Below, piece after piece: positions 26,341 to 35,091 of a stretch of DNA of 42,351 bases (positions are counted from its first letter, which is position 1; the number at the start of each line of letters is the position of its first letter). Below the pieces are notes generated by a model, which searched no databases, had not been told where the DNA came from, and worked only from the letters and a program-made list of their open reading frames with translations. The stretch is from positions 1-42,351 of the forward strand of contig JAIXZE010000336.1 in assembly GCA_027489875.1 (NCBI GenBank), read 5' to 3'. The DNA is from Verrucomicrobiales bacterium. GTDB taxonomy: Bacteria > Verrucomicrobiota > Verrucomicrobiia > Limisphaerales > UBA9464. The translations under genes were made by a program, and so were the position numbers.

Positions 26341-28251
26341 ATGGCTGAATCCCTCATTGCGGCGCGCGAGATCGTCCTGAAGCACAACACCCGGGTCCTG
26401 CTGGACCACGCCTCGCTGGCGCTCTGCACTGGCGACCGTGTGGGGTTGGTGGGGCGGAATGGTTCCGGGAAATCCACCTTCCTGAAGATCCTGTTCGGGA
26501 CGGTTCCGGCGGATTCCGGGGAGATCGTGAAGGCCCGGGATCTGGTCATCGGTTACCTCCCGCAGGAGTTCACCCTCGATCCCACGCTCACCGTGGGCGA
26601 GAACGTGCGCCTGGGGGCGCAGCATGTGCTGAAGCTGATCGAAGAATTCGAGAACCTTCCCGGTCACACGTCGCGGCACGACTATCTGGAGGACCGGATC
26701 AACCACTTTGATGGTTGGAACCTCGACCACCGGATCAAGTCGGCAATCAGCGAACTGGGATGCCCGCCGGCGGATTCCCCGGTGACGAACCTTTCCGGTG
26801 GTGAGAAACGCCGCGTGGCCCTCGCTCGCGCCCTCGTCGCCCAGCCCGACCTCCTCATCCTCGACGAGCCCACGAACCATCTGGACACCGAGAGCATTGG
26901 ATGGCTGACGGAATATCTGGGGACGTACCCCGGAGCCATGCTGGTGGTGACGCACGACCGGCACTTCCTCGACGAGGTGGCCACCGGAATCGTCGAACTC
27001 CGCAACGGTGTGTTCGAACGATACGAGGGCGGTTACACCGATTACCTCCTGGCCCGGGCCGAGAAGCTCGCCACCGAGGAGTTGGTCGAACACAAGCGTC
27101 AGATGTTCCTCCGCAAGGAACTCGACTGGGTGCGGCGTCGGCCGAAGGCACAGACCAGCAAGTCCAAGGTCCGGGTGGACCGATTCTACGAGGTTCAGGA
27201 ACAGGGGCCGCCGCCGGAGGAAGGCGAGATGGATCTCGTCGTGCCGCCGCCGCCGCAACTCGGAAACCGCGTGGTCGAATTGGAAGACGTGGGTCTGCAA
27301 TACGGCGGGCGACGATTGTTCTCCGGAATTTCGCTCCAGTTCGCGGGTGGGACGCGCGTGGGCGTGACGGGTCGGAACGGACTGGGAAAGACCTCGTTGC
27401 TGCGGGTCATCCTGGGTGAAACGCCACCGACCGAGGGCGAGGTACGCATCGGGGCACTGACCAAGTTCAATTACGTCGACCAGAGCCGGCTGCAGTTGCG
27501 GGAGGATCGGACGGCGCTGGAGGAGTTGAGCGATGGTTCGGAATGGGTGCAGTGGGGCGAAGACAAGCTGTCGCTGCGCGGTTACCTGCGTCGGTTCCTC
27601 TTCACGGATGATCGGCTGACGACGCCGGTCAAGCTGATGAGCGGTGGCGAACGGAGCCGGCTCTTGCTGGCGCGGATCCTGAAGAAGGGCGGCAACTTCC
27701 TCGTGCTCGACGAGCCGACGAACGATCTGGACCTGCCGACGCTGCGGGTGCTGGAGGAGGCGTTGGTTTCATTCCCGGGCTGCGTGCTGGTGGTGAGCCA
27801 CGATCGCTACTTCCTGAATCGCGTCTGCACGAACATCGTGGCCTTCGAGGGTGAGGGCCGTGTGGTGACGAGCGCGGGAAATTACGATTACTACGTCGAG
27901 AAGAAGCGTCGGGCGGCAGCCGAGGAAGCGGCCTGGGCGGCGGCGCAGAAGGCGGCTGCAAAGGCGGGAGGAAAACCGGCCGCGAAGGCGGCGCCCGCGC
28001 CTGCTGCCGCGGCGCCCGCCGCTCCGACACCCAAGGCGCGCAAGCTGAGCTTCAAGGAGCAGCGCGAGTTGGATGGCATGGAGGCTGCAATCGAGGTCGC
28101 GGAGGGCAAGGTGACCGAAATGGAGGCCCGGTTGGCATCCCCGGAGTTCCACAAGACGATCGGGGCCAAGGCACCGCAGTTCATGGCCGAACTGGATGCC
28201 GCGCGAGCCGATGTGGCGCGCCTTTACACGCGCTGGGCGGAGCTCACCTGA
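26341..28251 (+). CDS. uup: ABC-F family ATPase, Uup-like
   Basis: The 636-residue product has two ABC domains and no TM segments, so it is a soluble ABC-F protein acting on the ribosome or on DNA-related processes. Domain 1: P-loop GRNGSGKS (38-45), NLSGGEKRRVALARAL, LLILDEPTNHLD. Domain 2: P-loop GRNGLGKT (about 344), LMSGGERSRLLLARIL, LVLDEPTNDLD. Both are intact. The C-terminal extension, an Ala/Lys/Pro-rich linker (about 520-565) then a short coiled coil with KLSFKEQRELDGMEAAIE, is the Uup-type C-terminal domain. It stands alone, with the repeat array upstream and convergent genes downstream. Confidence 0.92.
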   Translation: MAESLIAAREIVLKHNTRVLLDHASLALCTGDRVGLVGRNGSGKSTFLKILFGTVPADSGEIVKARDLVIGYLPQEFTLDPTLTVGENVRLGAQHVLKLIEEFENLPGHTSRHDYLEDRINHFDGWNLDHRIKSAISELGCPPADSPVTNLSGGEKRRVALARALVAQPDLLILDEPTNHLDTESIGWLTEYLGTYPGAMLVVTHDRHFLDEVATGIVELRNGVFERYEGGYTDYLLARAEKLATEELVEHKRQMFLRKELDWVRRRPKAQTSKSKVRVDRFYEVQEQGPPPEEGEMDLVVPPPPQLGNRVVELEDVGLQYGGRRLFSGISLQFAGGTRVGVTGRNGLGKTSLLRVILGETPPTEGEVRIGALTKFNYVDQSRLQLREDRTALEELSDGSEWVQWGEDKLSLRGYLRRFLFTDDRLTTPVKLMSGGERSRLLLARILKKGGNFLVLDEPTNDLDLPTLRVLEEALVSFPGCVLVVSHDRYFLNRVCTNIVAFEGEGRVVTSAGNYDYYVEKKRRAAAEEAAWAAAQKAAAKAGGKPAAKAAPAPAAAAPAAPTPKARKLSFKEQRELDGMEAAIEVAEGKVTEMEARLASPEFHKTIGAKAPQFMAELDAARADVARLYTRWAELT

Positions 28252-28297
28252 GCCTGGGTGGCGCACCCACTGCGGAAGTGAGTGCCCCTTGCGCAGC

Positions 28298-28762
28298 TCA
28301 GCGGCCGAGGCGGTAGACCCGGATGGCATCGCCCGGATCCACGATGACGATGCTTCCGGTGTCGGTCGTCTCGATTGGCAGGTTGAGCTTTTGCCAGGTC
28401 CCGTGGACCGGATCGGTGGTCCCCTGAAGGGCGTGCTTGGCTCCGTCGGCAGCCCACCAGAGTCGGATCCGGCCGTCGGGCAGGAGTTGGATCTTCAGTT
28501 CCGGACCATCCGGGATCTGTTCCACGGTGACCGGGGCCAGTTGTCCTCCGGTCAGTTGAAAGCGGGAAGCCTTGAGGGTGCCGGCGACCGGTGGATTGAC
28601 GGAGGCTGTCATGTCGAAGCGACCACCGCGCATCGCTCCACCGGGCACGGCAGAGCCTTCGAGGGTGAATCGCCCGCCGGTCTGGACCTGGGCGAGAGCG
28701 GTGTGGGCTGCCGTGCAAAGCAGGGCGAAGGCCAACACGGCGGTAGGAGAATGGTGTTTCAT
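28298..28762 (-). CDS. small secreted protein with 'LTGG' repeats and a TTDxxxGxW motif
   Basis: The 154-residue product has a signal peptide (cleavage near ALAQ). Three short repeats follow, GGRFTLEGS, GGRFDMTAS and ASRFQLTGG. A C-terminal module reads LLPDGRIRLWWAADGAKHALQGTTDPVHGTWQKL. This layout is familiar from many small exported verrucomicrobial proteins, which usually end with 'LTGGFW' and a 'LExTTNLxxGxW' segment. No enzymatic motif is seen. It lies 27 bases downstream of the 578-residue surface protein gene and is probably its operon partner. Confidence 0.78.
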   Translation of the reverse strand: MKHHSPTAVLAFALLCTAAHTALAQVQTGGRFTLEGSAVPGGAMRGGRFDMTASVNPPVAGTLKASRFQLTGGQLAPVTVEQIPDGPELKIQLLPDGRIRLWWAADGAKHALQGTTDPVHGTWQKLNLPIETTDTGSIVIVDPGDAIRVYRLGR

Positions 28763-28789
28763 ACCTGGATGGGTTCGGGGCTGAGCGGC

Positions 28790-30526
28790 TCAGGGCAGGA
28801 CAACCATCACGTTGAACGAATCGTTCACATCGAAATCGCCGAGTTCATCGAGGACGGATGTGTTGATGATCAACCAGCGTTTACGATCATCGCTCCAGGA
28901 GATGGCGAGATCCTCGTAGGTGTTGCCCGTGAACGTGCTGAGGTTGATGCGAGGGGTGACGAAGAGGATGGCATTGGGGTTGTTGTTGCAAAGGGGGTGG
29001 TCAATCACCGTGGCGAAGTTACCAGCACCCGCGAGCAGATTCGCCGACGTACAACGGTGGATGAACACGGTGGTCGGGGTGTTGAACCCAGCGCCTGGGA
29101 CACGTATGGCACCCCCGTCGAGGACAAGCGCGTTGCCGCCGCTTTCAGATTTCGCATAGATGGCGGTCCCAGTGGACTCGGCGCGGATGGCTTCGCCCGA
29201 GGTGCTGACCGCCTTGAGGCCGCGGGCCTTGCCTGCGCCTGTGGCGACCACCGCCGCATTGTTGGTGAAATCGCTCAGGGCACGGAAATTGCCGGCGCTT
29301 CCACTGCCGCCGGTCGTGGCCACGACGCCGTCGCCATGGCCGAGGTGCAGGGCCTGCACCACCGGGAGCGCATTCGTTGACGCTCCGGAAGTGAACTTGG
29401 CCGTGATACCCATGCCGTCATTGCGAGTCTCGATGGCGGTTTCATTGTTGCTGCGGTTGCTGATCTGGAAATAGGCGACCCCGGAGTTGGCGCTCGCGCC
29501 GTGGATGGCGAAGCCGTCCGGGCTCACGTTGGAGAATCGACCGCCGTACGTGGTGCCCGTGGTCGCCGTGGCGAATCCACGCACGGCCGTGCCGGAACTG
29601 GAGTCGGTCTGTCCGAGGACGCCGATGTTGGCTCCCGTGGTTGCCAGCGCATAGCCGGCCACGCCGCGACCAGTCGCCGAGGCATTCATGCCCTTGACCG
29701 CATCGCTCTCGCCCGTTGCTGCCAGGCTCCGTCCGAGGACGCCCGATCCGGTGCTGCTGAAACCAGCCACACCGGCGTTGGACGTGGAATCACCGAATAC
29801 GCCGGCACCGCCGAGGGGTGTGAAGCCGGTGCCGAAGCTGTCGTTCTTGCCGAGGAGTCCGATGGAACCGCTGCTGGTGTTGTGGACGGAAAGCCCCGGG
29901 GTTCCGGAGAATGAACCCACCCAGGTGTTGCCCATGTGGTCATGGTCACTTCGGGCAACCGTGTTCGCGGTGCCAGATCCGGCGTACTGGATGCGCAACT
30001 CGTTTCCCTCCGTCAGCGCCAACCCAGGTCCTGCGGTGTAGGTGGTGTCGTTGTCGACGCCGTCGGAGAGCGAGGCAGGGAGGTTCTGGATCGCGGACCA
30101 CGGGACGCTGGTCACCGTCTCGGCGACGGCCGCGCGCCGGGCGAAGTGGGCGTAAGGCGTAGCCGACAGTTGGTGACGTGGCAGGAGTTCGGTGACATCG
30201 CCGGTCTCGCTGCCTGGTCGGACACCCACGCCCAGCCAACGTTCCTGCCCGTTGAAGAGGTCCGTGCCGAAGTCGACCTGCGTGGTGAAGGTGCCATCGG
30301 TGACCTGGACGTCATCGTTGAGCACGCCGCTGTAGATGGGGACGGAGTTTGTGGCGGAATCGTAGAGGACGAACACGAAGTCATAGGTGCCATTCGCCGG
30401 CTTGCCGCCATCGTTGAGGCGGCCTTGATAGGTAAAACCTGTGCCCAGGGGAGCCGAATGCGCCTGAAGGGCGGCGAGGAAGGTGGCGATGGCCAAGGTC
30501 GAACGGAGAGTGCGTTGAATCTTCAT
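28790..30526 (-). CDS. secreted surface/spike-like repeat protein
   Basis: The 578-residue product has a signal peptide (cleavage near AHSA). An N-terminal domain follows with FTYQGRLNDGGKPANGTYDF and a VQVTDGTFTTQVDFG segment, common to exported 'YQGRL' proteins. The middle (about 215-480) is built of Gly/Val/Ala repeats such as GVLGRS, GVAGYA, GVLGQT and AVRGFA, as in beta-helical tail-spike-like stalks. The C-terminal about 100 residues form a separate domain with VIDHPLCNNNPNAILFVTPRIN and RWLIINTSVLDELGDFDVNDSFNVMV. It is probably a surface-exposed adhesin or structural protein; the function is unknown. Confidence 0.8.
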   Translation of the reverse strand: MKIQRTLRSTLAIATFLAALQAHSAPLGTGFTYQGRLNDGGKPANGTYDFVFVLYDSATNSVPIYSGVLNDDVQVTDGTFTTQVDFGTDLFNGQERWLGVGVRPGSETGDVTELLPRHQLSATPYAHFARRAAVAETVTSVPWSAIQNLPASLSDGVDNDTTYTAGPGLALTEGNELRIQYAGSGTANTVARSDHDHMGNTWVGSFSGTPGLSVHNTSSGSIGLLGKNDSFGTGFTPLGGAGVFGDSTSNAGVAGFSSTGSGVLGRSLAATGESDAVKGMNASATGRGVAGYALATTGANIGVLGQTDSSSGTAVRGFATATTGTTYGGRFSNVSPDGFAIHGASANSGVAYFQISNRSNNETAIETRNDGMGITAKFTSGASTNALPVVQALHLGHGDGVVATTGGSGSAGNFRALSDFTNNAAVVATGAGKARGLKAVSTSGEAIRAESTGTAIYAKSESGGNALVLDGGAIRVPGAGFNTPTTVFIHRCTSANLLAGAGNFATVIDHPLCNNNPNAILFVTPRINLSTFTGNTYEDLAISWSDDRKRWLIINTSVLDELGDFDVNDSFNVMVVLP

Positions 30527-31040
30527 GGGATAGGATCAGCGGCCCGAAGCCGCGGCGTTTCTTGTTCGCCGTGACCGTCCCATGAACGAGCTCATGCGCG
30601 GAATCAGACCTCGGTCCAACCCCAGCCAACGCCGGCATCCGCCCTCGGTCGGAGGCCAGCCACTCCGGCTTCAGGAAGCCAAGGGATTCCAGACCTTGCG
30701 GAATCCCAACCCCTCGAAATCCTTCACATTCACCGTGGCGAACGTCGCCACTCCCTGGGAGAGCATTGGCAGACTTCCTTCTTGGACGGGCGAGGTCGAG
30801 TTGGGCCGAAGTCGCCTGCGCGGCTTCCTTCAGTTCAGCATCGTCGAGTCCTTTCCAGCCAAGCTTGCGCGGCGTGGGTGGTCGCCATTCCGGGTTTGCC
30901 TCCGGTTCGGGCGAATAGACGCTCAGGATGTACTCGATGCCTCGCCGGGCGAGCTCAGCCATCGAGATCTCCCGTGCTTCACAGACTTTCCTCGCGCGCG
31001 CGTGGATCTCGTCAGGAAGTTGGATCTGAGTTCGTGTCAT
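30381..31040 (-). CDS. VapB-like antitoxin, N-terminal part, with run-on frame
   Basis: The first about 85 residues are a ribbon-helix-helix antitoxin: MTRTQIQLPDEIHARARK, EISMAELARRGIEYILSVY, then WRPPTPRKLGWKGLDDAELKEAA, typical of VapB partners of PIN toxins. Beyond about residue 90 the frame continues for some 130 residues of unstructured, compositionally odd sequence. That part overlaps the tail of a vapC relic in another frame and the start of the 578-residue gene by 146 bases. The run-on is therefore probably not native. An internal deletion removed the antitoxin stop and most of the toxin gene. Confidence 0.65.
   Translation of the reverse strand: MTRTQIQLPDEIHARARKVCEAREISMAELARRGIEYILSVYSPEPEANPEWRPPTPRKLGWKGLDDAELKEAAQATSAQLDLARPRRKSANALPGSGDVRHGECEGFRGVGIPQGLESLGFLKPEWLASDRGRMPALAGVGPRSDSAHELVHGTVTANKKRRGFGPLILSHEDSTHSPFDLGHRHLPRRPSGAFGSPGHRFYLSRPPQRWRQAGEWHL
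30671..30780 (-). pseudogene. C-terminal remnant of a VapC-like PIN toxin
   Basis: In a frame shifted against the antitoxin, the minus strand reads GVATFATVNVKDFEGLGFRK followed by VWNPLAS and a stop at 30671. This is the characteristic end of PIN-domain toxins (FATxNxKDFxGxGFxxVWNPL). The catalytic acidic residues upstream are gone, and there is no start codon with a PIN N-terminus, so it is inactive. Confidence 0.6.
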
Positions 31041-31232
31041 GACGACAGATGGTCAGCGCAATGCGGCGCCGTCAATGTGACGGCATCGTGCTGCCATGCT
31101 CCGGAATCAACGAAGCCGGGTCCTGTCGCACCCATTGGCCGCTTCGATGGCGGCATCGGGACTAACGATTGGGTGGGAAGAGCCTTCGTGCCTTAGCGTG
31201 TCTCCAATGAAGACGATGATGGATTCAACACA

Positions 31233-31988
31233 ATGAAACTGTTGGGCTGCCGTCCGACGCTGGTTCGATCGTTGGCGATGGGCGGCCTGCTCATCATGCA
31301 CACGATGATTCCAACACAGGCATCGGAGGGGGTGGTGCTGTTGCACGGACTCGCCCGGACGCCGCGCAGCATGGCACGGATCGAGCGGGAACTGACGCAG
31401 GCCGGCTACGTGGTGGTCAATATGCCTTATCCGTCGCGCAGGGCTCCGATCGAGGCGTTGTCCGAAATGGTCTTCGACAGGATCCGGGACTCAACACCCC
31501 TGGGGGACTGTGGAAAGCTCCACTTCGTGACCCATTCCATGGGTGGGATCGTGCTGCGCGAAATGCTGTCGAACCATCGCATCGATCGACTGGGCCGTGT
31601 GGTGATGCTGGGTCCGCCCAATCAGGGGAGTGAGTTGGTGGATCGGCTCGGGAGTTGGCGGTTGTTCCGCTGGATCAACGGTCCCGCCGGACAGCAGCTG
31701 GGAACAGGACCGGACTCGCTGCCGAATCGGCTGGGTCCGGTCGACTTCGAACTCGGTGTGATCGCCGGCGACCGGTCGATCAACTGGATCAACAGCGGAA
31801 TGATCCCCGGTCCGGACGACGGGAAGGTCTCGGTGGAACGGACCAAGGTCGCGGGGATGAAGGATCACCTCGTGCTGCCTACGACCCACCCGACGATGTT
31901 GTCCCATCGAACGGTGATCTCTGCCGTGCGGCGGTTCTTGAAGACGGGGGCGTTTCGGGAGGCAGTGACTGGGAACTCTGCCTCGTGA
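31233..31988 (+). CDS. exported alpha/beta hydrolase (lipase/esterase-like)
   Basis: The 251-residue product has an N-terminal hydrophobic segment (about 14-30, ending TQAS). The oxyanion HG is in VVLLHGLAR (residues 34-42) and the nucleophile Ser102 in THSMGG. A likely acid lies in [13 protein letters not shown] (about 192-204) and the likely catalytic His219 in PTTHPTML. This fits the EstA/lipase class acting on lipids or small esters in the periplasm. The 192 bases upstream (31041-31232) hold no gene. The gene stands alone on the plus strand. Confidence 0.85.
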   Translation: MKLLGCRPTLVRSLAMGGLLIMHTMIPTQASEGVVLLHGLARTPRSMARIERELTQAGYVVVNMPYPSRRAPIEALSEMVFDRIRDSTPLGDCGKLHFVTHSMGGIVLREMLSNHRIDRLGRVVMLGPPNQGSELVDRLGSWRLFRWINGPAGQQLGTGPDSLPNRLGPVDFELGVIAGDRSINWINSGMIPGPDDGKVSVERTKVAGMKDHLVLPTTHPTMLSHRTVISAVRRFLKTGAFREAVTGNSAS

Positions 31989-32264
31989 CCTCGTCGACTA
32001 GGATCGTAGCAGACGACGTCAGGAGGCGGTGAAGCCGAGGCCTGTGGTCCGCCTCCCCCGCATCAGGAGGAGGATTGTCGATACTCGATTTGATCCAGCC
32101 GGATCATGGGGGCCATGTGTCGATGCCTATTTGAATGATGGAAGGGCCGATCGAAAGCGTTTCACCTTATCAGAAATATCCCGATAAGAAAAAGCCCGCA
32201 GATTAGTCTTGGCAGGATGGAGCTGATGTTTATTTTGGAAATAGCCAAACCAAACAGTCGAACT
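31989..32264. other. 276-base intergenic region, AT-rich 3' half
   Basis: No gene was found. From about 32160 the sequence becomes AT-rich, unlike the rest of the window. It holds a short inverted repeat CTTATC/GATAAG (32166/32183) followed by AAAAAG, which could be a weak terminator or operator. An upstream in-frame ATG at 32217 was rejected as the start of the next gene because ATG 32265 gives a clean signal peptide. Confidence 0.5.
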
Positions 32265-33278
32265 ATGACCCCCAAAAAAAGTACGCTAAGTTGCCTTGTT
32301 GTGTTGTTGGGCAGCTTTGGGCTGCCCCTGAGCCCGCTCACCGTCTTGGCGGCCGAGGATCCTTCTATTGGAATCGCCAGAGAGATTAAGGAATTGCGCG
32401 AGAACCACGCGAAGAATGAGGAACGCCTTAAACTGCTGGAATCTGGTTTGGATTCCAAAATGGCGGGTAAACTCACCTCGACATTCTTGAATATCGAATT
32501 GTTTACGGGTGCCAAGCTCCAGAATCCCTATTCGATCGAGATCGATCCGACCACGAAGGCTGGGACGCTGAATCCGAGCGAGAGTAAACCTGTGGCATTC
32601 ATCGAACTGAATGTGTTCGCACGCCACATCTTCCGGACGGGGGTTTATGATGACACCTTCAGTAAGTCTGAACAAACCAACAAGAATGTGAGCTGGAGGC
32701 TGTTGCCTCTATGCGCGGACAAATACTTCCTTCCTGAGTTCGATTTCCGGGTTGGTTACGCCTTCAGTGGTGACAAGCCTCAGAAGTTTGAGGCAGCCAC
32801 TATTGCTGGTGGAAGTGACATCTACCTGGAAGGCGGCATTGGTCAGCCTTTGCTGCGTGTGAGCAATCACCACGACTGGAAGGGTCAAATCTCCGCGGAA
32901 TTCGCCGGTGGATTCACCACGGATGATGCCTTCAACAAGGTTCATCCCAACCTTTTCTTTGGTGCAGGATTTCAAATGGCGTATACCCCGGCTGGCTCAA
33001 CGAACATTGGTCTCGGCAACACCTATGTGCTGTTCCGGACGGGCTACGGAAGTTTCGATCAACCGAAGCTGACCAGTGGTCGCGACGTCGCCATGGATGA
33101 TTTCGATCTTCCCGAGTTTGAACGCGAGTGGGCGCCGACCTTTGGGGCGACGATGGTCTTCAAGATGAGTCGCAGCCTTTCGTTTCAATTGACCAGCAAC
33201 GTGTACTTCGCGGACCGAGCCAACTGGAATATCAGCGCCGGGCTCAGCCTGGATCCAGCGAAATTCCTGAAGCCCTGA
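32265..33278 (+). CDS. exported barrel-like protein of unknown family
   Basis: The start chosen is ATG 32265 (337 residues). It gives MTPKKSTLSCLVVLLGSFGL and a cleavage site near VLAAED. A short coiled-coil-like stretch follows (IAREIKELRENHAKNEERLK). The rest consists of alternating beta strands with Gly/aromatic turns, such as IELNVFARHIFRTGVYDD and LEGGIGQPLLRVSNHHDW, and ends NISAGLSLDPAKFLKP. This fits an outer-membrane barrel with a periplasmic coil. I do not recognise the family. Codons are visibly AT-richer than in the flanking genes. It precedes the 555-residue hydrolase by 104 bases on the same strand. Confidence 0.72.
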   Translation: MTPKKSTLSCLVVLLGSFGLPLSPLTVLAAEDPSIGIAREIKELRENHAKNEERLKLLESGLDSKMAGKLTSTFLNIELFTGAKLQNPYSIEIDPTTKAGTLNPSESKPVAFIELNVFARHIFRTGVYDDTFSKSEQTNKNVSWRLLPLCADKYFLPEFDFRVGYAFSGDKPQKFEAATIAGGSDIYLEGGIGQPLLRVSNHHDWKGQISAEFAGGFTTDDAFNKVHPNLFFGAGFQMAYTPAGSTNIGLGNTYVLFRTGYGSFDQPKLTSGRDVAMDDFDLPEFEREWAPTFGATMVFKMSRSLSFQLTSNVYFADRANWNISAGLSLDPAKFLKP

Positions 33279-33382
33279 TGATGACGCGTGAGCTGAGGAT
33301 CTCGGCGGCCTTCCATGCTATGTCCCCGTTCGAGTCGGACTTCATTTATGGCATCTGACTAGTGGCAGGTGCACTTCATACC

Positions 33383-35050
33383 ATGCGAACTTCTTTTGCC
33401 GGAGGACCCCTTCTGAGCTTCTTCCGCCTCGCATTGCTGGGCTATTCCAGCCTCGCGCTCCTGGTTGTACAAATCCAGGCGGGATCCCTTTTGGGCTCAA
33501 AGGCCCGGGGGGAGAAATCGGACAATGGCCTGCAGGAGCAACTCCGTTTGCATGTCATTCGGGCAAACGACGACGGATTGGCTGTTGTGCCCCAGTTGGT
33601 CGGTGCTCCGAGCCTTTACTGCAAAAAGGATTTTGAGGAGCAGGTGGACGCCATATTCCTCAATGCGGAGCGCTGGGCCTCAAAGAGGCATGAGTCAGGA
33701 GCGAAGAGCGGAGTGACAACCGTCCCCTTTCTGGTGTTCGTTCATGGCGGACTCAACAAATGGAAGGATACCGTAGGACGCATGGATATGGTCAAGGCGA
33801 TGATGGAGGATCCGAGCGGTCACGCGGAGGATGTGCAGTATCCCGTCTTCATGGCTTGGCCCGCAGATCCGTTCGATTCCTACTTTGAGCACCTTTTCAA
33901 GCTTCGACGAGGGCTCCGCGATCGTGGATTTGTGAAAAAGACCATCACGATTGTGAGTTCACCTGCCGTCCTTGCCACAGATGTCGCCAAAGCGGCTGTC
34001 GGCATCCCTGTGAATCTGGCGCAGCAGGCGATCAATCTGCGTGACCGTATCGCTTACCGAAAGAAGGGATGCACGAGGAAGTGGTTACTCGGAGACATCT
34101 TCCAACTCTCGGAAGCCAAGGCCGCAGAAGTTGATCGTGAGTATCAACATCTCTTGCGGCGCGGTGAAGTCCACCTGACCAAGCGTCAGGTCATGGAGAT
34201 GCGTGGATTGGATGCGGTGACCTTGCCGGTAGGAGCGACGGTGGGGACCTTCCACCAAGGGGAGGTTTCAACTGCCGCGTGGCAGATCATGGCGCGTCGA
34301 ACGCGCAATCTCTATATTCCCGCTCAGACCTTCGAATGGATTCAGGGTGAGCCTGGATACAAGCATATTGAGGATCGGGTGCCGGCTGGGAGCTTCCTTA
34401 CGAGACTGATCAAACGGGCTACGGAGGCCCGCGCCAAGGGTTATGACTATCAGATCACGCTGGTTGGACACAGCATGGGCACTTTGGTCCTGAACAATTT
34501 CCTGCAAAGTGAGGCTCGTGAGATTGTCGAAAGCCATTCACTCTCACGGATCGTCTATCTTGCAGCGGCTTGTAGCGTGAGGGATGGCGCTGAGGCTATT
34601 GTTCCACTTCTGAGGGCTTGTGGGAGCGATAACCAGTGCAGCAGTCACCTCCGTTTCTACAACCTGACCCTGCATCCATTCGCCGAGGTTTCCGAGGCGA
34701 TGGGTAAACATCTTTTGCCGCATGGGAGCCTTCTATACATGATCGACAGCCATCTTGGATCACCGCGGACAGCGGTGGATCGGACGCTGGGATCCGATGT
34801 CAACGTGATGGCCGCCATCAATCAGTTCCGACTCGACGAGAACAGTTCATTCCTGCGCTTTGGTTGCTTCGATTTCGAACCAGGAACAGTGCCAATGGTC
34901 CATGGAGACTTTTCCCGGGTTCCTTATTGGAGGACTTCCTTCCTTGAGATGAAGGAGCGTGGCAGTCAACTGGCGGGAGCCGAAGCACGGAAACTTCAAT
35001 CAAAGGTCAATCTGCGTAAAGACTGGTTAAGGTACGAACAGGGGAGGTGA
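33383..35050 (+). CDS. exported alpha/beta hydrolase with GHSMG nucleophile
   Basis: ATG 33383 (555 residues) is preferred to the GTG at 33362. It yields an N-terminal hydrophobic segment (about 12-34) that could be a signal or an anchor. FLVFVHGGLNKWKD near 115-128 provides the oxyanion region, and the nucleophile is Ser364 in LVGHSMGTLV. Between them lies an unusual insertion of about 230 residues, partly basic and helical. The long C-terminal part has candidate acid and His residues (PHGSLLYMIDSHLG). It resembles the esterase group with a VHG-N motif but is much longer. The substrate is unknown. Base composition is lower in GC than the neighbours, like the preceding gene. Confidence 0.75.
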   Translation: MRTSFAGGPLLSFFRLALLGYSSLALLVVQIQAGSLLGSKARGEKSDNGLQEQLRLHVIRANDDGLAVVPQLVGAPSLYCKKDFEEQVDAIFLNAERWASKRHESGAKSGVTTVPFLVFVHGGLNKWKDTVGRMDMVKAMMEDPSGHAEDVQYPVFMAWPADPFDSYFEHLFKLRRGLRDRGFVKKTITIVSSPAVLATDVAKAAVGIPVNLAQQAINLRDRIAYRKKGCTRKWLLGDIFQLSEAKAAEVDREYQHLLRRGEVHLTKRQVMEMRGLDAVTLPVGATVGTFHQGEVSTAAWQIMARRTRNLYIPAQTFEWIQGEPGYKHIEDRVPAGSFLTRLIKRATEARAKGYDYQITLVGHSMGTLVLNNFLQSEAREIVESHSLSRIVYLAAACSVRDGAEAIVPLLRACGSDNQCSSHLRFYNLTLHPFAEVSEAMGKHLLPHGSLLYMIDSHLGSPRTAVDRTLGSDVNVMAAINQFRLDENSSFLRFGCFDFEPGTVPMVHGDFSRVPYWRTSFLEMKERGSQLAGAEARKLQSKVNLRKDWLRYEQGR

Positions 35051-35091
35051 GCATTGTCCTCCGCCATTGCGTGATCTTTGCAGGAGATCCC

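Noticed and set aside
25974..26380. Overlapping small frames through the tandem array (WERLWNGDVDV-type peptides)
   Set aside because: The 77-bp period shifts frame at every unit, and the same peptides arise wherever family A occurs. This is repeat translation, not a protein.
32217..32264. Earlier ATG for the barrel-like protein
   Set aside because: It would place 16 polar residues before a clean signal peptide starting at 32265.
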